DNA of 64,000 bases from Notolepis coatsorum (GCA_963971535.1 OZ020592.1:121867784-121931783); one strand, 5' to 3'; counted from the first letter of the stretch, positions 21,765 to 32,234 are shown. A program made the numbers and translations. The notes: a model not told the origin generated them from the letters alone.

Positions 21765-24700
21765 AACTGCGATCGATTGTATCCCCCAAGAGATCGCCGC
21801 TGGCCTTTATGCAGTGATTGAAGTGGAACCAGGTCGCTGATCCTTTGACTTGGACTGCCGTTCCAGTCGATCGGATCACCTCGTACGGGCCCTCTCTCCG
21901 GGGTGATGACCACTTTCTCTTGTGGACCTTTACGAAGACCAGGTCCCCAGGGATCAGTCTCGGTTTGGTGGCTTCCTTCTCCGCCTCCTTCACCCCCTTT
22001 CTCTCCTTTCTCTGCTCCTGTCGAAACACAGCTTCATGTATTTTAGTCACTTGCTGAAGATATTTTTTCAGATCTTGCTCAAAAATATCTAATGCCGGGC
22101 CCCTAGCCAGGTGTCTAAATGGCGGTGCTGGCATGCTGCGGCCTGTAAGCATTTCATGCGGTATTAGCTGTGTTTGGCGGTTTACGCTGCTTCTAATAGC
22201 CATCAGAGCAAGTGGCAAAGCATCAATCCAGTTAAGCTTAGTTTGCATACAGATTTTCAACAGTTTGTTTTTAATGACCAGATTGGCCCTTTCCACCTTC
22301 CCCTGCGACCCGGGACTATAGACACAGGAAAGGCGCTGTCTTATACCTAATTTCTGCATCAGCCCTTTAACCACCTTGTCGATGAACTCGCGGCCATTAT
22401 CGCTTTGTAATATCGTGGGAATTCCAAATCTCGGAATGACCTCGCGACACAGGAACTTGATCACTGTGTCCGCGTTCTTGTGTTTAGATGGAATGGCCTC
22501 AATCCAGCGACTAAAGCAGTCCTCTACTACCAGGAGGTATCGTTTGCCCTGCACTGGCGTTATCATGTCTGTATAGTCCATAATCAGATGTCTGAATGGT
22601 CCCTCAGGGAGGGGTGTGTAAGCCGCCACTGTCGGTACTCCTTTGCGCACATTGCCCTGTAAGCATGTTAAACACCTGGCTAGTGTAACGTCAATTTGTG
22701 CCTGAAGCTTTGGGGACCAAAATCCCATTTTCGTGATTCGTTTCAGGGTCTCTGCTCTTCCACAGTGATCAACACCATGAGCCTCAGGTATCACTAAGGA
22801 CAGAAGATCGATGGAGGCGACTATCAAACCGTTATGACTCCTCCACAGACCATCTGCCCCCCTTACAGCCCCCCTCTCCGTCCACGACTGTTTCTCGGCC
22901 TGCGTGGCTGAGTCCTGAAGATCACTCAAATTATCCTCAGTTACCTCAGTCGTCAGTTCGGCCGCAAACATCAGAACAGCCGTGGACGGCACCGCAGCCG
23001 CCGCCTTCGCGGCCTCGTCCGCCGCGTTGTTTCCCGTCGTCACAAAGGACAGGTCTTTTCTGTGTGCCTGGCACTTTACGATAGCAATGCTTTTGGGCAA
23101 CTTTACAGCCTGAATAAGCGCCACAACCTGCTTGTGGTGAAGGATCGGTGAGCCGTCCGATTTCTTAAAGCCTCTTGCCTTCCAAATGGCCGCGAATAGG
23201 TGGCATACGCCATGCGCATACGCAGAGTCTGTAAAGATGTTAACCGTGCGATCTTTAGCTATTATGCATGCTTCTGTTAGTGCTATTAGTTCTGCAAGCT
23301 GGGCCGAACATGGTTGCATGCATTGTCCGGCCTTTCTTGTTAGTGTTTCTCCGTTAGGTTTGCACTGTACGATGGCGTATCCTGACCTTAAATTTTCCCC
23401 CTCCCGATAGCAGGACCCATCCACAAAAAGTGAGAGTTCTGCTATCGCGAGTGGGTCGACTCCCAAATCAGGACGGAGTTTCACGAAAGCCTGTACCTCC
23501 ACCTCACACTCATGCGGTTGACCCTCGCTCGGGAGTGGTACCAGATCCGCCGGGTTACTGCCGTGGCATGTTTTTATCATAACGTCCGAGTACTGCAGGA
23601 GCCTCATGTAAGCCTGTTGCCGTTGGCTGGTCAGAACAAATTTGCCTCTTTCAATCAAGTTTGCCAATTTGTGATGTGTCCAAATGCAAATGTCATATCC
23701 CATTGTCACGGCCGTTGCCTTCTCATACATCAAATGTGCTGCGGCCAGGGCCTGATAACAAGGTGGCAGACCCTGCTCCACCGGCGAAAGAGCTCTAGAG
23801 TAATATGCTATCGGTTGTTTTTTCCCACTCCCCCCCTGTGTTTGAGTCAGGACAGCTGTCGCATGCTGCGCTCTATGTGAGACGAATAGGTGGAAACACT
23901 TCTCATAATCCGGCAGCGCCAGGGCAGGGGCCTGTAACAACAGACGCTTAATGTTTATGAACGCGTCCTCCCCCTCCTCGGTCCATGTCAAGGGAGCGCG
24001 AAGCTTGTCTGTACCCGCCTCTTTTATCATCATCCTCAACGGCGCTGTCGCTATCGTATAGTCCTCCACCCACTCAGAGCTGTACCCAGTCATCCCTAAA
24101 AACGTCATCATCTGTCGGACCGTCAATGGCCTAGGTGCCTTGGATACAGCTTCGAGTTGCGTGGGTGAGATGTTTTTTATGCCCTTTTGAATGACGCGAG
24201 ACAAGTACTCAACTTTTGGCTGGCAGTACTGCAGTTTTGAACGGGATGCCTTGTGGCCTCCCACGGCTAATCCACTCAAAACTTTGATGGAGTCCTCATG
24301 GCACTGCTGACGTGTATCCGAGCAGATTAGAATGTCATCTGCATACAGTAAAACCGTGCTGAGTAGTGTGTCGCACACTCCTTGCAAGTCTTCCTTGAGC
24401 GCCTTCGAGAAGTAATGCGGCAGATACTGAGACTCTTTTTCCAATGGAACACTGAAGAATGCCTGCGTGAGATCAATGACCGTATAGTACTGCGAGCTAC
24501 TCGGGATGTTTGTCAGGAGGGTGTGTGGATTAGCGACTTCCGCCTCTGGTCCAGACACCACGTCGTTCACCGCCCTCAAATCGTGTACCAGTCTGTACCT
24601 AGCCCTGTCCGCCTTTAGCACTGGGTGGATAGGTGTATTACATCTGGATTTGAAAGGGACGAGCACTCCCCCCTTTAACAGTCCCTCAATCTGATGTGAT

Positions 24701-25809
24701 ATAGCTTCCTCCGACTCTGGCTTCATTGTATACTGTCTGATAAAGGGTGGTCTACAACCCTTCTTTAACCTGACCTTCACTGGCTGTGCCGACAATATTA
24801 GACCCACATCTGTGTCGTGTTTTGACCACAACCGTTCCGGGGTGCGCGCCAACATGTCCTGTTCCAGCAAAGCATCCGCCTCTGGAATAACGCAAGGGTC
24901 TCCTGGTAATCTGATTACTTGCGGTTTTGCCAAAACTGAAAAGGAAATCATTATTTTTATGAAACTCCCATCTGCGCTGTTCCAAATTAGCGGAGATTCC
25001 GTGGAGACCCACCTTTGAGTCTCGGATTCCTGTATCATTGAACCTAGATGTTCGGATTCGTAACCAGGATTTATTCTCAGAGTGATGTGTGGGGCGGCGT
25101 CTCTTAGTCTATGTTGTTCCCGTAGATACTTACCCGTGTTAACCCTCAACGCCGCGCCCTGTCTCCCTACAATTATCGTAGATGAGTCAATCTGCACCTG
25201 CTCGGGCTGTCCCTGCAACCATGCCTTGTTCCTAACTAGGTCACTATTCGTCAAATATTGTAGTGTGCAATGTGCCTCCATGTTTGTTTGTCTAGACTGA
25301 GGCAGTTGGGTTTTCAGAAATGGCTCCCAGGGGTCACAGACCCTTTGCAGCTCTGCATCTATGTTGCCCAGCCAGAACACAGTGGCCTCTTTCTCCCCCG
25401 TCCCTTGTAGCATCATTTGGTACACGTCTTGTTCAATTTGAATCCCCTCAGGCGTACATAGGATTTTACAGCCTAGTTTACACATTGCATCTCGTCCCAA
25501 GAGATTGCGCGGGGTGCTGTCCGAAATTAATACAGGTATTGTTATGGTCTTGTTGTTATACGTCATAGAGATTGGATCTGATGTGGGTATTAATTGTGTT
25601 TTTCCCGAGATTCCGACCGTCCGAACATACTGTCCAGACTGGGGTAAGTGAGCGGCGTATTTTTGCTTTATGCAGGAAAAACCTGCTCCAGTGTCTGCCA
25701 TCATCTCTGTTAATTTGCCCTCCACTAGGACCTGCAGAATAGGTTCTTGCTCAGCTCCCTTGGAAACCACAATCATTTGATTTCCCCCCGTCGCATTCTC
25801 TGGGCACCC
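21646..25809 (-). CDS. pol: Retroviral Pol: protease, RT, RNase H, integrase
   Basis: The frame is open from the codon after the gag TAG (25809); the first ATG is at 25776, giving 1376 residues from there. Protease: ADTGA at about residue 28 and an NLLGRD segment. Reverse transcriptase: first catalytic Asp in VIDLTQAFF (about 433) and YADD (about 476). RNase H: FVDGS (about 786), AELIALTEA, TDSAYA and NNAAD supply the D-E-D-D set. Integrase: an H-X3-H...C-X2-C zinc finger, D, D and E catalytic residues near 1065, 1126 and 1158, and a C-terminal GPYEV (GPY/F) module near 1296. Between the first catalytic RT segment and YADD the protein is too short: the conserved Pro-Gln-Gly region appears deleted in frame near 24420. 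The 3' end overlaps env. Confidence 0.93.
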   Translation of the reverse strand, partial: GCPENATGGNQMIVVSKGAEQEPILQVLVEGKLTEMMADTGAGFSCIKQKYAAHLPQSGQYVRTVGISGKTQLIPTSDPISMTYNNKTITIPVLISDSTPRNLLGRDAMCKLGCKILCTPEGIQIEQDVYQMMLQGTGEKEATVFWLGNIDAELQRVCDPWEPFLKTQLPQSRQTNMEAHCTLQYLTNSDLVRNKAWLQGQPEQVQIDSSTIIVGRQGAALRVNTGKYLREQHRLRDAAPHITLRINPGYESEHLGSMIQESETQRWVSTESPLIWNSADGSFIKIMISFSVLAKPQVIRLPGDPCVIPEADALLEQDMLARTPERLWSKHDTDVGLILSAQPVKVRLKKGCRPPFIRQYTMKPESEEAISHQIEGLLKGGVLVPFKSRCNTPIHPVLKADRARYRLVHDLRAVNDVVSGPEAEVANPHTLLTNIPSSSQYYTVIDLTQAFFSVPLEKESQYLPHYFSKALKEDLQGVCDTLLSTVLLYADDILICSDTRQQCHEDSIKVLSGLAVGGHKASRSKLQYCQPKVEYLSRVIQKGIKNISPTQLEAVSKAPRPLTVRQMMTFLGMTGYSSEWVEDYTIATAPLRMMIKEAGTDKLRAPLTWTEEGEDAFINIKRLLLQAPALALPDYEKCFHLFVSHRAQHATAVLTQTQGGSGKKQPIAYYSRALSPVEQGLPPCYQALAAAHLMYEKATAVTMGYDICIWTHHKLANLIERGKFVLTSQRQQAYMRLLQYSDVMIKTCHGSNPADLVPLPSEGQPHECEVEVQAFVKLRPDLGVDPLAIAELSLFVDGSCYREGENLRSGYAIVQCKPNGETLTRKAGQCMQPCSAQLAELIALTEACIIAKDRTVNIFTDSAYAHGVCHLFAAIWKARGFKKSDGSPILHHKQVVALIQAVKLPKSIAIVKCQAHRKDLSFVTTGNNAADEAAKAAAAVPSTAVLMFAAELTTEVTEDNLSDLQDSATQAEKQSWTERGAVRGADGLWRSHNGLIVASIDLLSLVIPEAHGVDHCGRAETLKRITKMGFWSPKLQAQIDVTLARCLTCLQGNVRKGVPTVAAYTPLPEGPFRHLIMDYTDMITPVQGKRYLLVVEDCFSRWIEAIPSKHKNADTVIKFLCREVIPRFGIPTILQSDNGREFIDKVVKGLMQKLGIRQRLSCVYSPGSQGKVERANLVIKNKLLKICMQTKLNWIDALPLALMAIRSSVNRQTQLIPHEMLTGRSMPAPPFRHLARGPALDIFEQDLKKYLQQVTKIHEAVFRQEQRKERKGVKEAEKEATKPRLIPGDLVFVKVHKRKWSSPRREGPYEVIRSTGTAVQVKGSATWFHFNHCIKASGDLLGDTIDRSYAEPDMEGPRRQLEGAVPADAPADVGSSVRTVGRAQRRH
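24412..24430 (-). other. Apparent in-frame deletion junction in RT
   Basis: The residues QYL (about 24421-24429) pass directly to PHYFSKALK. In related retroviral RTs some 20-30 residues, including the dNTP-site Pro-Gln-Gly motif, separate these two segments. The frame is kept. Confidence 0.7.
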
Positions 25810-25812
25810 CTA
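25777..25812 (-). promoter_or_regulatory. Gag-pol TAG readthrough junction
   Basis: Gag ends with TAG at 25812-25810. The same frame continues through eleven sense codons (first GGG) to the ATG at 25776 and on through pol. In gamma- and epsilonretroviruses pol is made by suppression of such a stop. G-rich sequence follows within 30 bases; whether it folds into a stimulatory pseudoknot was not computed. Confidence 0.8.
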
Positions 25813-27630
25813 GTGATTACCCCCCTGGTTTCGGGGCCCTCCTGTCTCCCCCTGGTCGTGGGGCCCTTGTGACTCCCCCTGGCGCACGGGTCTTCCATAC
25901 TCCGAGCCGGGACGGTATGGTTGCCTACATCTCATTTCCCTGTGTCCCTGCATGCCGCAGTTCCAACAGTGGAAACGGGGAAACTGTTGTTCGTTCCCCG
26001 GTCCCTGTGTAAACCGTGGGCCTGATTGCCCATTCCCTGCCTGCCGCCTGGACGCCTGGTTCTGTGAACTATAGCCATAGCTTCTCACTACCTGAGGTGC
26101 AGGCGGGGGTCCCTGGTCCTGCATGGGTGGAGAGGTAGCAGATGACACCATTACTGCCTGCAACCTCCTTTGGGGCTGCAGTTGTTGCTGAGTTAACTTC
26201 CTTGAGTCATTTCTATCCTGATCCCTGACTTTCTGCTCCTGAGCCCTTTGCTTCTCCACACTATGTGTTACATGTGCACAGAACAAAGGATAAGTCATGT
26301 CCATTAACCCCACCACGTCTTCCAGTCTATTCTTAACCACCTCTGGAAGCCCTCTCATCACACTTTCTCTAAACATCGCCCTCTGCAACGGGTCTATTTC
26401 TGGGTTGTGTCCTAGCTCACCTCTCCACTCCTTCAGTATTTTGTTCACATAGGTGCCAGGCCCTTCCGTCTCCATTATGGGGTTGCCCGCCAGTTTTGCC
26501 GGATTAATACGTGATGGATATTGATTCCTGAGTTTGTACCACAACGCCGCTCTATGCGCGTTGAATATGTCTCCATCATGGGCCTGCGTGTCGCATGCCA
26601 CTCGCATCGATGTATCACCCATGATGTCCCGGCAGGCACCAATTCCTAGCAAGCGCGTCAACAGGGATTTGACGTCACCCACTGCTAGCAGAAAAGATGA
26701 CGTATTTTCCTCAAACTGCGTGATCCACCTGGAGGCTCCTTCTGAAAGGTCCGGTAGTCTTGCTATTATGCCATCGATGTCTAGAGGTGACCATGGCATG
26801 TGAAAGATATCGTTCCCCTTTATTAGCAGGGGAAACTGGCCTGTACTTGTCACACTTCCCAGGAATGTAGGGGCGAAAGTCAGGGTTCCTGTAATGTTTC
26901 CTTTCTCCTGTGCTGGTTTCGTGTCGTTCTCATCTTCCTCATCAGTCAACAGTTTGGTGTGGCCACACGCCCCGTGTTTCCCTGATGTCTGCTGTGCCAT
27001 ATTTTGACGGGCCTCTTCCTCTATCTTCCTCCCGACTCCCTCCCTCTGCCTGCCCAGGTTCTCTACCTCCTCTTCCTCTGCATCATACAACTTCCGACGT
27101 ACTGTCTCGCCATATGCCGCCAGGACTTTCGGATAGAGATCCTGCAGGGTCAGTTTGGGGGGGGTATCTCGCCTAAGGGAGGTCTCTGATCTAGCGGAGG
27201 TTTCTGACCTAGCGGGGGTTTCTGACCTAGCGGGGGTCCCTAATTCCGTCTCCTCATATTCTCCTCTTATTGTCACAGTGCCCACCGGCAATTGCGTGAC
27301 ATAAGGTGGGGATGTTGGTTTCCCTATATCCGTCTCTCTCTGATTTAGCGCTAAAGCTTCCTGCCTGTATGCTCTCCCCTTCTGGGCGTAGAGCTTCATT
27401 ACCCCCAACTCTTCTGTCCTCTTTTTCAACCTCTTTTTGCTGCTGTCGCCTGGCTTGTGGTTACGAATCATTACATTCATCTCTTCGCATACGTCGAGAT
27501 CAAAAGTACCTCCGGAAGGCCATTTTGTGTCCCCGGCCTTTGTACGCCTCTGCCACCGGACACCAACCTTAAGAATTAGGTTCTTTATGAGCGGGTTCCG
27601 GTCTAACAGTATGTCCTCTGCTGTATGCAT
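25810..27630 (-). CDS. gag: Retroviral Gag polyprotein, 606 aa
   Basis: Structural polyprotein. From the N-terminus: a basic/hydrophobic matrix-like part, a small tandem repeat of PARSET-type heptapeptides at about residues 132-153 (21-bp repeats in the DNA), an LYPKVL segment near residue 164 that fits the LYPXnL (ALIX-binding) late-domain pattern, an acidic and charged linker, a capsid-like helical domain at about 250-460, and a Pro/Gln-rich linker. One CCHC zinc knuckle, C-X2-C-X4-H-X4-C, lies near residue 553 and binds genomic RNA. A Gly/Gln-rich tail ends at the TAG. No myristoylation glycine follows the initiating Met. The start is the first ATG in the frame, downstream of a GT-rich leader. 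Confidence 0.92.
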   Translation of the reverse strand: MHTAEDILLDRNPLIKNLILKVGVRWQRRTKAGDTKWPSGGTFDLDVCEEMNVMIRNHKPGDSSKKRLKKRTEELGVMKLYAQKGRAYRQEALALNQRETDIGKPTSPPYVTQLPVGTVTIRGEYEETELGTPARSETPARSETSARSETSLRRDTPPKLTLQDLYPKVLAAYGETVRRKLYDAEEEEVENLGRQREGVGRKIEEEARQNMAQQTSGKHGACGHTKLLTDEEDENDTKPAQEKGNITGTLTFAPTFLGSVTSTGQFPLLIKGNDIFHMPWSPLDIDGIIARLPDLSEGASRWITQFEENTSSFLLAVGDVKSLLTRLLGIGACRDIMGDTSMRVACDTQAHDGDIFNAHRAALWYKLRNQYPSRINPAKLAGNPIMETEGPGTYVNKILKEWRGELGHNPEIDPLQRAMFRESVMRGLPEVVKNRLEDVVGLMDMTYPLFCAHVTHSVEKQRAQEQKVRDQDRNDSRKLTQQQLQPQRRLQAVMVSSATSPPMQDQGPPPAPQVVRSYGYSSQNQASRRQAGNGQSGPRFTQGPGNEQQFPRFHCWNCGMQGHREMRCRQPYRPGSEYGRPVRQGESQGPHDQGETGGPRNQGGNH

Positions 27631-27746
27631 CGTTGTTTAGTGTGTATGTGTGTTTATTGTGTTGTGTATGTGTGTGTGTGGTTGTACTTCAACTACTACT
27701 ACTCTACAACTACCTCTACCCCAGGACACAGTTAACCTAGATCTAC
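27631..27746 (-). other. Retroviral leader, gag-proximal part
   Basis: GT-rich leader ending (in plus coordinates) with a 33-bp word at 27714-27746 (it includes AGGACACAGTTAACCTAGAT). The same word recurs exactly at 35799-35831, on the other side of the 8-kb block. Confidence 0.6.
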
Positions 27747-28514
27747 AGATGTGGGACTGGAAAACGAGGCGTCTACCGCCGGTAGCAAGCTAGATGACGC
27801 TAGATGACGTCTTTTTAAGCTGCTCTGCCTGGTTCAACCAGTAGGGGGAGTCGAGTTACACGGTGGAGAGTGGGAGCTATTCTACAATCTGTGTGTGTGT
27901 GTGTGCATGCGACACTAGTCTTGGACATATTATTTTGCAATGTAATGCTTTTCTGTAGATTATTTGACTGTCATTGGTACAGTAATGGTGTGGTATTTTC
28001 GATTAACGTGCGATTTTTATGGATAATCATCTAGATACTCAGATACAGTGCAGTATTATTCTTTACGAGACAACCTATACGTGCTGGCACCGAAGACCCG
28101 CCCTACTCTGCCTCTGATTCGCAGAATGTGGCTCTAGTTAGGCTCTGGTTGGGGGAAAGGCTGTCCTGTGGATTTCAGCTGTCGCTGTACTGAATTTACT
28201 GGTAAGCTAACTTCGGTTTAACGTTAGTTTGTTTACTACAGTTATGTAGTCAACTAAGGTAACGTTACAGTAGCAACTGCTCAAATAAAGCTGTATCCAC
28301 AATTGCTGTCAAGTTAACGTTATGGTCTCTCGAAAATTGAATGCGACCTCAAGGCTTTTCAACACTGGCCGCGTAATATTAGTTAACGTTAATTTAGCAG
28401 GATGTAATGTGTAACGTTTAATCAACGTGAAATGGCCCTGAATACATCATATAATGTGTTTCCCAGCTGCTTATATTGTAACGTGTATGCCCAAAAATAT
28501 ATATCACTGAATTG

Positions 28515-28640
28515 AAAATGGGGGACCCTGATGTAAACAAGACTAAAGTCTTTCTCTGGTCTGTGCAATGTGCATCCCCTTAACAATTGTGTGTATTGAG
28601 CTGTACTGTATTGTACTCATTCTGCAATCTGTTAATGACA
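28515..28640 (+). mobile_element. LINE-A 3' end
   Basis: Starts near AAAATGGGGGACCCTGATGT and ends ATTCTGCAATCTGTTAATGA. It is mirrored at 34990-35125 in the right arm. Confidence 0.85.
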
Positions 28641-29519
28641 TTTACATATCTGTAGATACTATATCTATATCTGTACATCCCTTACCTACTCTTACTAGTT
28701 ACGCTGCTGGCCAGTATGACTTACTACCATATAGTGTCTTTATACCTGTATCACTGTACATATTAATACTATCTATATCTGTACATATCTCTTACCTACT
28801 CTTACTAGTTACGCTGCTGGCCAGTATGACTTACTACCATAGTGTCTTCTTTATATCTATATCATTTTCCATACCCAGTTCTCTTCTCTAATGGCTATTT
28901 TCTTTTTATGTTGCAGATACCTGTCAAACTGGAGACAGTATTTCCACTCCATCGCCATCAGCTACAGAGTGGGGTTTTGAGCTACTACTTAAAGGCACTG
29001 GGTCCTATGTACAATATATAGTTTTACTGCTATGCCCCTATGCTATAATTGCTATTACTAACTATATTATGCATTAATCACAACAAGTTATTTTCTTAAA
29101 GTGTCCTTTGTGTTTAAAGTGACCTATGGTGCGAGCGAGTGCACTGTGTGTTCATGTGTTTTTAAGTTACTGTAGACCCACATTAAAGTCAAGATAACTA
29201 CTATTTGGATGGTATCTGTGTCAATGATTCCATTCAACCAAAGTGAGTATCACTGTATTATACTACAACTCTATACATACATCTGAGTAGTGATTAGCAC
29301 TATTACTCAGTAGTACTAATTTATATATTTTACACAGTTTAATCACCTGTTCATTGTATATCACTATTGCACTTTACTGTTACATTTGCACTCTCAAAAT
29401 TAGATTAGATTCAAATGTACAGCACACCATATACTGCTATAGTGGAATATACTATTCATAAATCATATACCATTGTATACCATCTTGTTGCGCGCTCCTG
29501 GCCACCGCAGTGTCATGAT

Positions 29520-29640
29520 TAATTGAAAATGGGGGACCCTGATGTAAACAAGACGAAAGTCTTTCTCTGGTCTGCATCCCCTTAACAATTGGGTGTATTG
29601 AGCTGTACTGTATTGTACCCACTGTATTGAAACACAACAT
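29520..29640 (+). mobile_element. LINE-A 3' end, variant
   Basis: Same GGGGGACCCTGATGTAAACA start, truncated before the CTGCAATCTG end. Mirrored at 33998-34116. Confidence 0.75.
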
Positions 29641-29784
29641 AGCAAGACGTAGCAGACTTTTTTTTATTACATTGGATCTCACAGCTAGGCTACAGATGTA
29701 AACTCCTAGTTTTTATCTTTGGCAGCCTAGGGCATGTGCACAAGTTGGTTGTGAGGGGCCTTCAATAATTTTACTATATTTCCA

Positions 29785-30240
29785 GACAGTGGGACCCTGA
29801 TGTAAACAAGAACAAGTTACAGGTTGAAAAAGCCCTCAGCTCGGAACGCCCTACCTAAAGCTGTAAAGGAATGTGAATCGCTACCCACTTTCAAAAACAC
29901 TCTCAAAAAACACCTAAGTGAGACTGCAATTCGAAACTGGCCCCTACAAATGTCCTAACCTAGTTGTACAGTAAATGACCAAGTAAGGCTTTGTCAATAT
30001 TCCAATGCACAGTGTAAAATGTGTGTGTGTCCCCTACCCAACCCCCCCCCCCCCCACCTCCAATGTACAGCCCTCACCCAACCCACCCAACCCCACCCCA
30101 CCCAACCAACCTCCAATGTACAGTTTCTACGCCAAATGTATATACACTCCTTTTCTGGACACTTTTGTATCACAAACAGTACTGTATTTGCAAATCTGAT
30201 ATGTCATAAATGTATAGATGTAGCAGTACTGTCTATTTGA
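29785..30240 (+). pseudogene. Internally deleted LINE-A copy
   Basis: The sequence jumps from the GAAAAAGCCCTCAGCTC part of the RT directly to CGGAACGCCCTACCTAAAG near the C-terminus. About 700 bp present at 12020-12720 are missing, with a GGAAC microhomology at the join. It then reads through the C-terminal WPLQMS end and a C-rich 3' UTR. The same deletion is mirrored at 33370-33840, so it predates the arm duplication. Confidence 0.8.
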
Positions 30241-30344
30241 TTTGATTTGATATCTTTATTTCGAACATGCAATGAATACAAACAAACAATAACAAAAGCA
30301 AAACACAACTCAATCTACATGTTCGAAAAGGAGTAGGAAGAAGT

Positions 30345-30630
30345 GGCCAGTATGACTTACTACCATAGTGTCTTTATACCTGTATCACTGTACATATTAA
30401 TACTATATCTATATCTGTACATATCTCTTACTAGTTACACTGCTGGCCAGTATGGCCACTACCATAGTGTCTTTATACCTGTATCACTGTACATATTAAT
30501 ACTATAACTATATCTGTACATATCTCTTACCTACTCTTACTAGTTTGCATCCCCTTAACAAGTGTGTATTGAGCCGTAGCCTACTGTATTGTACCCATTC
30601 TGCAATCTGTTAATAAAATTGTCATTCATT
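30345..30630 (+). repeat. About 108-bp unit array and LINE-A end in the spacer
   Basis: Two copies of the CTGGCCAGTATGACTTACTA unit (also at 28655-28860 and, reversed, 34790-34990 and 60660-60790), then a LINE-A 3' end at 30545-30630. Confidence 0.75.
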
Positions 30631-30843
30631 CATCACTATTTTATTTCACTGTAAAAAAATAAGTTTTATCTATTCTATTCTACTATTTTATTGCACTGCA
30701 CTATTTTACTCTGTCTATTTTATCTTACTATTTTTATTATTGTCTATATCAGACTTTTTAAAACTAATTCCACTATCCATGTTTGATGATCCAGTTAATT
30801 ATATTGACTTGTTATATTGTTGGGAAGTGAGTCAAGTCTGCCA

Positions 30844-30934
30844 TGAGTCAAGCCTGCCTGAACCATTGTTTCTCAAAGGCAAAACTACAGTAGTTTTGCC
30901 TTTGAGAAACAATGGTTCAGGCAGGCTTGACTCA
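30844..30934. repeat. Perfect 91-bp palindrome
   Basis: 45-bp arms with a single-base centre (A at 30889). The arm starts TGAGTCAAGCCTGCCTGAAC. Right of it CACTTCCCAAC pairs with GTTGGGAAGTG at 30819-30829, so the original arms were longer; a 17-bp partial repeat now breaks the left arm. Confidence 0.93.
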
Positions 30935-31053
30935 CTTCCCAACCCCCAAAATATAACACCTCCGTGTATACAGTGGGGGTTGGCTTTGTGTGGAGAGATC
31001 AGTGACACAGAGTCATCAGACACCATCCAATCTGGAGAGCCACGAGCAAGCCG

Positions 31054-31280
31054 CTAATAGAATAGAATAGAATAGAATAGATCTTTATTGTCATTGTTAC
31101 AGTTGTTACAACGAAATTTAAAATGCAGTATGCTAGTAAAAATATAAAAACACAGTCCTAAACACAGTATTAAATATAAAAACAGGAGTAAGGCATAAAT
31201 AACAAACGGGGGTATAAAAGATAATTGCACTATCCCTTAATGTTGTGTGTGCGTGGGGGGGGGGGGGGGGGGGTGCAAGG
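31054..31280. repeat. (TAGAA)n and poly-G tracts with retroposon tail
   Basis: AGAATAGAATAGAATAGA followed by TCTTTATTGTCATTGTTACA is a reversed fish retroposon 3' tail. A G22-type run occupies 31255-31273. Confidence 0.6.
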
Positions 31281-31299
31281 GAGACAATTTTATTAACAG

Positions 31300-31490
31300 A
31301 TTGCAGAATGGGTACAATACAGTAGGCTACGGCTCAATACACACAATTGTTGATTGATTGATTGATTGAAAAGTTTATTAACAGATTGCAGAATGGGTAC
31401 AGTACAGTACAGCTCAATACATACAATTGTTAAGGGGATGCAGACCAGAGAAAGACTTTCGTCTTGTTTACATCAGGGTCACCCATTTTC
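31300..31490 (-). mobile_element. LINE-A 3' ends, minus strand
   Basis: Two overlapping minus-strand LINE-A ends (AACAGATTGCAGAATGGGTA words at about 31295 and 31378) with a (GATT)n tail between them. Confidence 0.75.
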
Positions 31491-31639
31491 AATTCATCAT
31501 AACATATATGACATACATGACATACAGATAGTCAGTACTGCTACATCTATACATTTATGACATATCAGATTTGCAAATACAGTACTGTTTGTGATACAAA
31601 AGTGTCCAGAAAAGGAGTGTATATACATTTGGCGTAGAA

Positions 31640-32232
31640 ACTGTACAAAGTCAAATACTTTGAAGTTAAATGATGTTGTGGAATTTAAAACGGCACAATT
31701 AATGTATAAAGCAAAAAGTCATGCACTTCCAAGAAACATTCAAGAATTGTTCTTTGATAGGGAGGCGGGTTATAATCTGAGGGGAGAACACAATTTAAAA
31801 GTGCTAAATGTACGCACTACCATGAGAAGACACTGCATCTCGATATGTGGAGTGAAACTGTGGAACAGTCTAAATGTGGTGCTAAAGAAATGTCCAAACA
31901 TGAGACAATTCAAACTGATGTATAAGGAAATGATGTTCACAAGGTACAGGGATGAGGAAGGGACTTGATATTCACGGGTGTTTACATTTGTATTTTATTT
32001 CTTTCATGTTTTACATATATAGTTTTTGTTTTTTTGTTTTGCATATATATATATATTTTTTTTTTTATGTTTTAAAATAGTACTCATTTGAGTAGTGGAA
32101 AAGGGGTAGGATTAAATAAGTGTATACTTCTTCCTACTCCTTTTCGAACATGTAGATTGAGTTGTGTTTTGCTTTTGTTATTGTTTGTTTGTATTCATTG
32201 CATGTTCGAAATAAAGATATCAAATCAAATCA
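31640..32232 (+). pseudogene. LINE-B C-terminal RT fragment and 3' UTR
   Basis: A second non-LTR retrotransposon family. The plus-strand frame ending with TGA at 31968 encodes a C-terminal RT tail (LMYKAKSHALPRNIQELFF, then GVKLWNSLNVVLKKCPN, then FKLMYKEMMFTRY), typical of CR1/L2-group LINE C-termini. The 3' UTR contains CGAACATGTAGATTGAG and ends AATAAAGATATCAAATCAA with an ATCAA-type tail. Other 3' pieces are at 30240-30344 (minus) and 33236-33392 (plus). It is 5' truncated at about 31640, where it meets LINE-A 3' UTR sequence. Confidence 0.8.
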
Positions 32233-32234
32233 AA

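Larger units (their letters stand above)
28168..30344. repeat. Left arm of large inverted repeat
   Basis: 2177 bp, essentially the reverse complement of 33291-35468. Contents: AACGTTA-rich unique sequence, two copies of an about 108-bp unit (28655-28860), several LINE-A 3' ends (28515-28640, 29520-29640, 29780-30240) and a LINE-B 3' end (30240-30344). Confidence 0.93.

Noticed and set aside
28655-28860. CRISPR-like array (about 108-bp units)
   Set aside because: Only two adjacent units, no spacer structure, eukaryotic context; it is an ordinary dispersed repeat.
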